A DNA stretch of 44,201 bases from Planctomycetota bacterium (GTDB lineage Bacteria > Planctomycetota > Planctomycetia > Planctomycetales > Planctomycetaceae): positions 1 through 44,201 of the forward strand of contig JAQBWV010000022.1 of assembly GCA_027624335.1 (NCBI GenBank), read 5' to 3'. Position numbers and translations under genes: made by a program. This document shows, in pieces, positions 8,093 through 16,413 of the stretch. The first letter of the stretch is position 1; every line of letters starts with the position of its first letter. The notes beneath the pieces were generated by a model. That model saw only the letters and a program-made list of their open reading frames with translations. It made no database searches and had not been told where the DNA came from.

Positions 8093-8501
8093 TGTAAACG
8101 TCTGGGTGGCGTTGGCCTTTGAAAGTCACACCCATCATCAACTGGCGAATAATTGGTTTGATTCGGTTGACGATGCCAGCTGCATGTTTTGTCGAATGAC
8201 GCAGCAGGGGCTGCTGAGGCTGGCGAGTAACCCCAAAGCTATGGGAAACGCTGCCGTTTCGCTGGCAGATGCGTGGGCGTTGTACGACCGGCTGTGTATC
8301 GATCCGAGAGTTGGCTTTGTCAATGAACTGTCCAATGTGGAATTGCTCTGGCGAACTTACACGAACCGTAAAACCGTCTCGCCGAAGCTCTGGACCGATG
8401 CGTTTCTCGCCGCGATTGCTCAGGCATACGGTCTTGAAATGGTGACGTTCGACAAGGCATTTCATCAATTCGCCGATCTCAAGTTCGTAATTCTGCCGTG
8501 A
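8079..8501 (+). CDS. vapC: VapC-type PIN-domain ribonuclease toxin
   Basis: 140 residues, normal for VapC. The PIN fold is indicated by Asp5 in MYLLDVNVWVAL, by the TQQGLLRLASNP stretch, and by the acidic residues Asp107 (LWTDAFLAAIA) and Asp125 (VTFDKAF), which together form the Mg-binding site. PIN toxins cleave tRNA or rRNA and are neutralised by their cognate VapB. ATG 8079 has GGAG 8 bases upstream. The stop lies only 12 bases from the convergent csb2 stop. Catalytic residues are intact, so it is probably active. Its placement inside the effector operon suggests a role in stabilising the locus, which is inference. Confidence 0.88.
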   Translation: MYLLDVNVWVALAFESHTHHQLANNWFDSVDDASCMFCRMTQQGLLRLASNPKAMGNAAVSLADAWALYDRLCIDPRVGFVNELSNVELLWRTYTNRKTVSPKLWTDAFLAAIAQAYGLEMVTFDKAFHQFADLKFVILP

Positions 8502-8512
8502 CGGAATTCGAG

Positions 8513-10264
8513 TCATCTGGTGAGTTCCTTTTTCGCGGCAGAATCTGAGACCGGCTTGCACAGCCCGTATCCCAGAAACCGTCCGGCTCCGATCAGAACC
8601 GGCCCGGCGACGAGCCGATCGAACCGCAGCCAGACATGTACCTGCGGTCGCGGCGGTCGCGACGGTTTCGCTGGCATTGCCGGGAATCCGTCTCCGAGAG
8701 AACCGATGGCAACTCCGCGACGACGACGAGTCTTTGTCCAGGCGCGCGGCACGCCTCGATGCCACGCAGTCGAGTCAACATCGATCTCAACTGGCTCGGG
8801 CAAGCCGGCGCGCGAGCACGCCAACTTCACGATCTCGATGACTTCCGCGTGCCAGCGGTCGCGATTCTCACCGCGCGAGGAGTTTGGAAACCGGTCAAGC
8901 ACAACCGGCGTTACACTGGCCCAGGTCGTCGTCGGCTTCGTCCAGCTTGAGTTCTGCAAGGTCAACGGCGGAGACGGACGCTGTTCAAGTTGCACAGTCC
9001 AGTCGGGCAAATCTCGTCCCCAGAGCCGAATCGACGGACAGGACGGTTCGCCGGACTCCTGATTCACCAGCAGCGGCCCGAGCCAGCGACCGCGTTCTTC
9101 AGCAGAAATACCACGCGGCAACGCGATCGCCAGTCCCATCAGATGCCCGTCCGCGTGTTCGTACCCGGCGTACGGCAGGGATAGAAACGCCGCGTGCGGA
9201 GTCGAAGCGGGACTGCCGTCAGGCTCGTGGCCGCTCAACCATGCTGGCATCTCGCCACCGTCATGCACGCTGATCAGCGTTTGTCGTAGCGCCTGTGTCA
9301 ATCCGAGCGTTCGCTCAACATTGAGTGCCGGCCCGTCCTGCTTCTCCAGGATCAACAGATCCCGTTCGAAGTACGTGTTGAGATGCACCTCCTGGGGCGT
9401 GTCAGTCGCCGAGGTGCGTCGCCGGTATCCTTGCCAGACACCCAGTGTCGCAGGAGTCGGTTCAGGCGGACGCAGTGAAGTTTTGAACGGCTGCCCAAAC
9501 GCCACTTTGAAGCGCTCTTTCGCCGCCTTCTGCTCATTGCCTTTCGTTGATCCGATCTCACTGCTGAGTTGAGCGAACAAGTCAATTCGCTCTGCCCCAC
9601 AAGCGGCCTGCAGACGCTCCAGTTCACCAGTTGTTGCGATACGGCACGAGAAGTTTGCGCGGGAGTCAGTTGGTTCCCAGCAGGCCGAGTTACCCTCTGA
9701 GTTCCCGCTCTCGACCCACGCCATAACGAGCGACGATGAATGACCGACTCGAATTACGTTTGCGCACAACCGCCCCAGTGCTGAAAGATGCTCGTCCGTT
9801 CCCACGGTGTCAGCCCATTCGAAGGTGACGTCTGGCGTCGATTCATCGAGTCCGTCACCGCGCTGAGGAATGACGGTAGGAAACGAACGGGACTGCCGCG
9901 ACCGGGGCAGCCCCGGGGCCGATTGCAGCATCGCTTTGTTCGGCTGCGGTGCGTCGTTGACCGGCACATAAAACGTCACCGCCCGACGCTCCACCGATTC
10001 CAACGCATAAATACGAGGAGCCGGCAGCGACGACAGCCAGTCGAGCGCCGCGCGTTCGGCCTTCTGGTCCTGTTCGGAAGCGTCGGTTTCAAAGTGAGCC
10101 GCAGCCAGTGCCATAAACACGCGACCTGGATGCGGTGGCCACTCGGCACGTTCGCGAGCGTCGATGCGCGTCGCGACGCACCGGTTCGTGAGGAATCGCA
10201 GATGAAGCTTCAATCGAGAGTCCTCCACAACGGGGACATTTGGAACAACGACATTACTCATCAT
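8513..10264 (-). CDS. csb2: Type I-G Cascade subunit Csb2 (Cas5-Cas6 fusion)
   Basis: 583 residues (582 if the second of two consecutive ATGs is used), usual size for the GSU0054/Csb2 family, the signature protein of type I-U/I-G. It begins with a RAMP-like strand followed by RAEWPPHPGRVFMALAAAHFE, matching the EWPP.P.R.F.AL motif of the family. The family combines Cas5 (binding the crRNA 5' handle) and Cas6 (pre-crRNA cleavage) functions. Its start overlaps the csb1 stop as ATGA, so the two are translationally coupled. Downstream, transcription would run convergently into vapC with only 11 bases between stop codons, so the effector operon is interrupted here. Confidence 0.92.
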   Translation of the reverse strand: MMSNVVVPNVPVVEDSRLKLHLRFLTNRCVATRIDARERAEWPPHPGRVFMALAAAHFETDASEQDQKAERAALDWLSSLPAPRIYALESVERRAVTFYVPVNDAPQPNKAMLQSAPGLPRSRQSRSFPTVIPQRGDGLDESTPDVTFEWADTVGTDEHLSALGRLCANVIRVGHSSSLVMAWVESGNSEGNSACWEPTDSRANFSCRIATTGELERLQAACGAERIDLFAQLSSEIGSTKGNEQKAAKERFKVAFGQPFKTSLRPPEPTPATLGVWQGYRRRTSATDTPQEVHLNTYFERDLLILEKQDGPALNVERTLGLTQALRQTLISVHDGGEMPAWLSGHEPDGSPASTPHAAFLSLPYAGYEHADGHLMGLAIALPRGISAEERGRWLGPLLVNQESGEPSCPSIRLWGRDLPDWTVQLEQRPSPPLTLQNSSWTKPTTTWASVTPVVLDRFPNSSRGENRDRWHAEVIEIVKLACSRAGLPEPVEIDVDSTAWHRGVPRAWTKTRRRRGVAIGSLGDGFPAMPAKPSRPPRPQVHVWLRFDRLVAGPVLIGAGRFLGYGLCKPVSDSAAKKELTR

Positions 10265-11535
10265 GCGTCGCCCCCTTCGCCACCACTGGTCATCGCCAGC
10301 TTTTGACTGCTGCGTACGAGATCGACGAGCTTCTTCGCAGGTTTCAGCCGGAGCGGCTCACTCATCCACGGAAGGCCGGCCGCGGTGGCCTGAGCAACGG
10401 CATCGGCCAGCAGCTTGATGGCCGTTTCGGCGTCCAGTTCGAACGACACCGGATCGCTGCCCGGACGATCGAGCAGTTCCCACGTAATGGGCCCGGTCGG
10501 CCACAACAGACACCGCGATCGCAGATCGAGGCCTCGCTCGGCAGCCAGCACGGCTCCGCATAAGCCCAGCGCCGCGAGCACCGTCCTTCCAGCGCGATTG
10601 CGTTCGACTGTCGCCTGGTTATCGATTGGGAACTGCAACCGCCGCAGTGCTGGCAGCGAGAGAACCGTCATCTGCTCGGCACTGGAAATCGTGACTCCCC
10701 CAGCCAGCGGCTGACCATCTCTCGAAACGTCCGACAACGACGGCACGATGTTGCCGTGATTGGCCTCGGACGGCTTGCCGTCTTTGCCTTTGAGCAGCGG
10801 TTTCTTCTTCTTGTCCTTCGCTGCGTCTTCGGACGCTAGCGTCCAGCCGCGATCGGGAGTCTCGTAAATCAGCGCCGCGTCTTTGCGGATGCCAAGCGGG
10901 TCGATCCGGCTGCTGGTCTTCGTGCCGTAGCTGGCATCGATCCCGATGATTTCCGACACCAGCGCCCGTTGAAACTTGGTGCCGAGCCCGCCTTTGGGGC
11001 CGGTCGAATCCCACAGTCCCAGCAGCAGAGCGGTCGGGCAGATCTCGAACAGTGGCGTTGCATTACGAAGACTGGCAAAGCCGATCTTTCTGCCGGCCTC
11101 CGTCTGTCGGAACGCCGTCCCCGACTCGTCTTCGCTATCGCGGAGAATGGCATCCGCAACGCGATGCGGAGCTTCAAGGCTGGTGACCCTCCCGATGGGC
11201 TCGTACAGCCCGTCGCCTTCCTGCCCCGGCTCGATCAGCGAGATATCCGAAAAATCTACTTCGATGACCGGGATGCAAATCCGTCCTTCATCGACCGCAT
11301 CCTGCAGAGCCTCTTCCACACGATTTGCCTGGCTCTGCACCGAATCCAGCAGAACGCAATCCACTGGCTCGTTTCTTCCCGGCAGTCGTCGCTTCTCAGT
11401 CGCATAGACCGCTCCGGAGTAAGTCGGCGGAAAGACCTTGTCCCCCTCGCCACCCGCTGGCTGCAAAGAAACTCGCGACCGAAACGCCGCCGCTGAACCA
11501 GAAACCGCGTCTTGAAGCTGCTTGAGATCGAACAT
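10261..11535 (-). CDS. csb1: Type I-G Cascade backbone Csb1 (Cas7)
   Basis: 424 residues from ATG 11535, which has AAGGA 8 bases upstream; the open frame continues to 11610 but those residues lack family character. The protein matches the GSU0053/Csb1 family in its N-terminal MFDLKQLQDAV, in PPTYSG and CVLLDSVQSQANRVEEAL, in the DPLGIRK segment, and in NRAGRTVLAALGL. In Csb1 the SVQSQANR-type motif is near-universal. As the Cas7 of the type I-G complex it coats the crRNA spacer as a repeated backbone. It is the first effector gene of the leftward series and carries its own upstream regulatory region. Confidence 0.93.
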   Translation of the reverse strand: MFDLKQLQDAVSGSAAAFRSRVSLQPAGGEGDKVFPPTYSGAVYATEKRRLPGRNEPVDCVLLDSVQSQANRVEEALQDAVDEGRICIPVIEVDFSDISLIEPGQEGDGLYEPIGRVTSLEAPHRVADAILRDSEDESGTAFRQTEAGRKIGFASLRNATPLFEICPTALLLGLWDSTGPKGGLGTKFQRALVSEIIGIDASYGTKTSSRIDPLGIRKDAALIYETPDRGWTLASEDAAKDKKKKPLLKGKDGKPSEANHGNIVPSLSDVSRDGQPLAGGVTISSAEQMTVLSLPALRRLQFPIDNQATVERNRAGRTVLAALGLCGAVLAAERGLDLRSRCLLWPTGPITWELLDRPGSDPVSFELDAETAIKLLADAVAQATAAGLPWMSEPLRLKPAKKLVDLVRSSQKLAMTSGGEGGDA

Positions 11536-11552
11536 GTAAGATTCCTTTTTGG

Positions 11553-11612
11553 AATATAGAAACATGAAGTTAAACGAGGTGAGAATCGGCAAACTGAAAC
11601 CGGTTCTCACCT
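11553..11612 (-). promoter_or_regulatory. csb1 promoter with long inverted-repeat operator candidate
   Basis: Inverted arms AGGTGAGAATCGG (11577-11589, plus strand) and AGGTGAGAACCGG (11600-11612, minus strand) match at 12 of 13 positions around a 10-base spacer. A -10-like TATATT (minus strand, 11553-11558) lies just downstream, so one arm falls at the expected -35 region and the csb1 ATG is 17 bases after the -10. This is a plausible operator for the adjacent WYL regulator. An alternative is a degenerate REP palindrome, because the GTAGGTGAG string also occurs in the REP-like family seen elsewhere in the window. Confidence 0.55.
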
Positions 11613-11655
11613 ACTTGAACCGCTCCACCGGTGAATGAGTAAGTGACGTGGGGAG

Positions 11656-12732
11656 TTAGGACGTCAGCCCTGCTACATTTGCCCCTGTTGGTTCTTTCGA
11701 CGGGTCGGCGACTCTATGGAGATCAATTTGCGATTCCTCAGACGCGACTGCCTGATATTGGGAAATCGCCGCTTCGAATTCTTCGCGAACTTCAAGCACC
11801 AACTGATTGGGGGCCAGCGCGCGAGCATTTGCTCCGAAACTTAAAATCCAGCTTTTCAGTTCGGTCAGGTCTGAGAGTTTCAGATCGACGATCAGGCTGC
11901 CGTCGGGTTGTTCTTCAATCTGCTGGCTGTGGTGCCAGCGGTGTTCGGTGACGTAGCGGGCGACGTCCGAGGAGAACCAGATGCGGACGTCGGTCAGCGG
12001 CGCGTCGCTCTGGTAGATACCCAGTGAGTGTTCCAGGTGCTGCTTCAAATCGAAGTCGGGTGGACGGGCGAAGGTCCTGGCGAGCACTTCCACGTCACGA
12101 ACGCGATCCACTTTGTAGTGACGAGGATCGAGACACTCCCGCGATGAGGCGGCGAGGTACAGCGTCGAACGGTGCCACACGAAGCCAAGCGGTTGCAGTT
12201 CGTACTCGCCCGGCGTTTCGCTCCGCAGTGGATGGTAGAGCAGCTTCGTCACGCGTGATTCATTGACTCCGGTCATCAGGGCGTCGATGACCTCAGCACG
12301 CTTTGAGTAGTCGCTCTAGCCGAACGTCGTTTCATGAACCGCCCGAGCGAGGGACTCCAGGAATCGGAGCGCGTCCGGACTGAACTGCTTCTGCAGCTTC
12401 ACGAACGCTGATTGAGCAGCGTCCCACAGCGTCGTCCCGGCCAGAGGCTCCAGAAAGCGGCGACCGAGATACAGCGCGGCAATTTCTCCGAGATCAAAGT
12501 GAAGCGATTCAAACTCGGGTCTGCCTTCCAGCCGCCACTGCTTCTGTCCTCGATTTCCGGTGGTCGACACCAGATCAAAGCCGCCGTCAGCCAGAGCGTC
12601 CAGGTCTCGTCGGATTGTCTTCTCAGAAACTTCGTATTCAGCGGCGAGATCGCGAATACAGCATCCGTGGCGGGACGCAGATAGCTGTCGAAGCATTTGC
12701 CATTGGCGAATCAGCGTGGGGCGATCAGGCAT
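11656..12732 (-). pseudogene. HTH-WYL transcriptional regulator split by in-frame TAG
   Basis: From ATG 12732 a 138-residue piece encodes an HTH_11/DeoR-like domain (RDLAAEYEVSEKTIRRDLDALADGGF) and the start of the ligand-binding region. It stops at TAG 12316-12318. The same frame continues without a shift through SDYSKRAEVIDALM into the WYL domain (LQPLGFVWHRSTLYLAASSRE), ending at 11656, 120 bases before csb1. Together the two halves make one typical WYL regulator of about 358 residues, so one amber codon, perhaps once AAG or CAG, splits it. The WYL half could restart at ATG 12276, but no good ribosome site is obvious. WYL proteins commonly control CRISPR-Cas and other defence loci. It could be a pseudogene, two separate polypeptides, or read through. 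Confidence 0.85.
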
Positions 12733-13199
12733 TCGGCACTCGCGAGCCCGTGGTTCTCAGTTGTTAATTCAAAGTGGTGACGGCAGCCTACCAGCGTTGA
12801 TGGACACATCCTGTCCAACGTGAGCTGAAAACAGTAACTTTTCCAGTTTAGCATTCAGTCAGTTATTGGGTGCTTGCGAGTAAAGCCTGCGCAAGTCACT
12901 CACGACGTTCTGGACCCCGAAAGTCGTTCGAGACCACCAATCTGCGCGAGAACATTCTGATTACGGTTCTATCGCCAGACTGTGACAGAGGCTGACTCCG
13001 GATGTCTGCGGCCCGCGAAAACTCCACTCGTCCTGGTGAAGCTGCTCTCGAACGAAGGCGAGTTGAAATCTCTTCGCGACGCAGGTTCCGAAGAGCTTGC
13101 TGCCGCGTTTTGATTGTCACCTGTTACGGCCAACTCTGCCTTCGTCTGCGATCATTCATTTCCGAATCAATGGCCATCTGGTGAACCGTCTCGCCGAAC
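12733..13199. other. Intergenic region upstream of the WYL regulator
   Basis: No convincing gene. A short plus-strand open frame ending at 13113 reads LVKLLSNEGELKSLRDAG and might be a relic; I do not recognise it. Near the regulator start is the inverted repeat TGGACA-N5-TGTCCA (12801-12817), a candidate autoregulatory operator about 70 bases before the ATG. The region lies between the regulator and the integrase remnant. Confidence 0.5.
12801..12817. promoter_or_regulatory. Inverted repeat TGGACA-N5-TGTCCA upstream of the regulator
   Basis: Perfect 6-bp arms with a 5-base spacer, placed in the presumed promoter of the HTH-WYL gene. WYL regulators often autoregulate through such sites. No second copy was noticed near csb1, where a different inverted repeat occurs. 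Confidence 0.4.
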
Positions 13200-13379
13200 C
13201 TACTCGCAGGTCTGGCGATCATTGTTTGGGCGTGCGATGTCGACCACGGTTTTCAAACATTTCAGTTGATTCCGCGCATCTCGCGTCACTTCGAAGACGC
13301 GATGCGCCGCCTGGGCGAATCCTTCCGGCCCGCCGAATCGATCCATCGCCGCATCCAGAAACACCATTCGCCTGGCCAT
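13200..13379 (-). CDS. Hypothetical small protein, possibly a fragment
   Basis: From ATG 13379 it encodes 59 residues, MARRMVFLDAAMDRF followed by a soluble helical-looking stretch ending in a TGA-free frame to 13200. Composition and codon use look protein-like, but I do not recognise a family. The open frame extends upstream to 13502, antisense to the integrase remnant, where it looks like a shadow. Probably a gene end cut by integration or decay at the island edge. Confidence 0.3.
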   Translation of the reverse strand: MARRMVFLDAAMDRFGGPEGFAQAAHRVFEVTRDARNQLKCLKTVVDIARPNNDRQTCE

Positions 13380-13408
13380 TGATCGCCGGCCCTGCAGATG
13401 GGTCAGCA

Positions 13409-14151
<743 letters not shown>

Positions 14152-14397
14152 GTTTGCCGCTGAACGGCTTCATCTTACCTACCTGGTCGACCTGAAAGAC
14201 CTGTTGTCGACTGGGTGGGGAGTCTAGACACGTCTGCTCTGATCGTCAATTGGCTGTCAGGGCCGATTCTGATACTCAGTTCTGAAGTGAATCCTGAGCA
14301 TTTGCTGGTGATACTTTTGAGCTCGGCGACGATCGGACACGGAAATGTGTCGGACGTTCGCTACCCGTTACTTAAGACGGTATCTCGCTCCATGTGA

Positions 14398-15939
14398 TTA
14401 ATAGCGGCGAACGACTGAGAGCTGCGCTTCTGAGTCAAAAAATCGTTGCTGTCGATCCAGTGGCACGACGATGGCAGCCCGGACTGAAGTGTTGCGGAAC
14501 CACTCCGTGTGAACGCCGGCCGTGAGATTCACCACATCGATCCGGTTACCACTGTTTCCAACGGTGACTCCAGCGACGTCCGCGACGTTGGAATCATTGA
14601 TGGTCGACGAGTAATGCAACTCGATGACGGATGCCAGACCTGTCAGTCCGTCATCATTGATCGCTCTGTACCACCAGTAGCCAGCTGAAGCGTCGAGGAA
14701 TAGAAAGGTTTGCTCGGAGATTCCAACGCTGCCAGCAACAGTGGGTGCCGTCTGAAGATTGTTGATTACGGTGATCTGATTTGTGTTCGCGGCGACATCG
14801 ACCTGCACAAAACCATGAAAGAACCAATGGTCGTCAGGTGTCAGCTGTAGAGCGAGATACGGCAGCAGGTGTACTGAGTCGTTGCTCAGTTGCACCATCA
14901 CGTCGTTCGATGGGTCTGTGACAGACGCATCACCACCAGTCGGAGTCGAAACAGCGAAGCCAATGGCTGCAGCAATTGTCGAGTCCTCATACAACAGCCG
15001 CTTAAGACTGCCAACCAGATTCCCGACGCCGGAAGCCTGAACGGTAACTCCGCCGGTTGTATTGTCGACTTCCGTTGCGAATGGCATTCGAATTTCGAAT
15101 GACCACAGGCCGTCACCGAACGTCTTCTCGAGGCCCAACGTGAACTGGTCGACGTTTTCTGACGACGACTGGCCATTAGTCGTTGCGGTACTCAGCGCGT
15201 TGTGAAAGTGGTTGTAGTAGAAGAGGATCCGGTCAGTTGGAAGAGCTGAACTATGTTCGTTCTTGAACCTCCGAGTGCCTCCCCCCAGGGGAATGTCGGT
15301 AACAACGCTTCGATTTCCGGTCCCGCCATCGATCCTCAGCGAATACGGAATTAAAGAGTCGCCGAAGATGTCTGGCGTTCGTGAAAGTCTACCCAGAAAC
15401 GGCCTCTGGCCGGGTGGAAGCTGCACAGCGGAAAACGGTGTCAACGGGCGTGAGGATGGCACCGAAGGCAAAGAAGTGCCTGGAGGGATCGACGGACGTT
15501 GAGAAGGAGCTAGACCCGTCGGACTCTGAGTCGTTGGAGATGGCCGAGGCGCTACTGTTGTATTCGGCGGCCGCTGCGAGTCCGTTGGCGCTTCAGTTCG
15601 CGGCTGTTGCGTTGGGATTGCCGCTTCATTCTGCGCGAAATCGTTGTAGCTGACCGGTCGCAGCGGGCTATGATCCGGCTCGACGTTGACTGATTGATTC
15701 GCCGTTGCAATCGCGATCCTGGTTATTACTGCTGCGCTGTTTGTCGACTGAACGTCACCTCCGCACGTCACGGTCGACCACCCCTGGGCACAAGCAAAGA
15801 GAACCGACGCCAGCATTATGCCTCGCCGAGTTCGCGTTCCAGAACCAACAGTTTCTGGTTTTGGCAGGCGTAAAGCATCCATCGTGGAACCTGTTTCAAT
15901 GGGCGCTTCAGAATGGATGGAACCGGTCGCCTCGGACAT
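14398..15939 (-). CDS. Secreted outer-membrane-type protein, Pro-rich linker plus beta barrel
   Basis: 513 residues from ATG 15939; the open frame extends to 16116 but the upstream part is basic and unstructured. Hydrophobic residues around RGIMLASVLFACAQGWS suggest a signal peptide after a long cytoplasmic leader. A region rich in Pro, Ser and Thr follows (~80-180). The C-terminal ~300 residues show alternating strands with aromatic girdles (LPYLALQLTPDDHWFFHGFVQVDV, ASAGYWWYRAIND) and a terminal Tyr, as in outer-membrane barrels. Similar proteins are common in planctomycetes and have no assigned function. It is preceded by a 474-base gap and is probably transcribed alone. Confidence 0.7.
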   Translation of the reverse strand: MSEATGSIHSEAPIETGSTMDALRLPKPETVGSGTRTRRGIMLASVLFACAQGWSTVTCGGDVQSTNSAAVITRIAIATANQSVNVEPDHSPLRPVSYNDFAQNEAAIPTQQPRTEAPTDSQRPPNTTVAPRPSPTTQSPTGLAPSQRPSIPPGTSLPSVPSSRPLTPFSAVQLPPGQRPFLGRLSRTPDIFGDSLIPYSLRIDGGTGNRSVVTDIPLGGGTRRFKNEHSSALPTDRILFYYNHFHNALSTATTNGQSSSENVDQFTLGLEKTFGDGLWSFEIRMPFATEVDNTTGGVTVQASGVGNLVGSLKRLLYEDSTIAAAIGFAVSTPTGGDASVTDPSNDVMVQLSNDSVHLLPYLALQLTPDDHWFFHGFVQVDVAANTNQITVINNLQTAPTVAGSVGISEQTFLFLDASAGYWWYRAINDDGLTGLASVIELHYSSTINDSNVADVAGVTVGNSGNRIDVVNLTAGVHTEWFRNTSVRAAIVVPLDRQQRFFDSEAQLSVVRRY

Positions 15940-16413
15940 CAGTGAGTTCCCGTCCTCTGAGCATATGGTTTTACGATGGTGCCTGCGAAGTCCACTCACG
16001 CCATGTCTCTGCAGTACGAACTCACCCACTTGTCTCATGGGGCCACTGCGATAATCAATCGAGTCGTGACAGGCGAGCTGTCGCACGGACGCAACCCGAA
16101 CGGTGTGCACGACCACGTTTCTGATATCGACCAGTCACGTCTACGGGATTCCCAACGATCTGTCGTCGCCCCGAAATCAGCCCACCGATCATGCTCGACT
16201 GGTATAACCCGCACGGATTCACACTGGCCCGAGGCGAACAACCGTTGTTAATTACCCAGCATGGCTGGTTTGCCACAACTGAAGAGGACCGGCAAACTGC
16301 GACGAATGATGCACGCATGGCGTGCGTAACTTTCTCCATAAGCCTCTAATCGGAACAGCCCGTCAGCATCGTGGCTTCAGGTGGTCGAGGTGCATCACAA
16401 AATCAGACGTTGA
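15940..16413. other. Intergenic region between kinase and barrel protein
   Basis: No gene supported. It should hold the terminator of the kinase and the promoter of the barrel protein, both on the minus strand. A small stem (CCAGC-ATG-GCTGG, 16256-16268) is visible, as is ACGCA-N5-TGCGT near 16313. Neither has a U-tract. Confidence 0.5.

Noticed and set aside
7812..8765. 317-residue minus-strand frame opposite vapBC
   Set aside because: Arg/Ser-rich shadow of the vapBC and csb2 coding regions; both real genes on these bases show clear motifs.
13097..13408. N-terminal extension of the integrase remnant frame
   Set aside because: Residues before about 13409 have no match to the intact integrase and are basic and Pro-rich, so they are probably out-of-frame or unrelated sequence.
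14215..14397. 60-residue plus-strand frame between tRNA-Pro and the barrel protein
   Set aside because: No ribosome site or family; part of a short intergenic region.
16220..16340. Sigma-54-like TGGCA...GC promoter before the barrel gene
   Set aside because: The spacing between the GG and GC elements is wrong by two bases.
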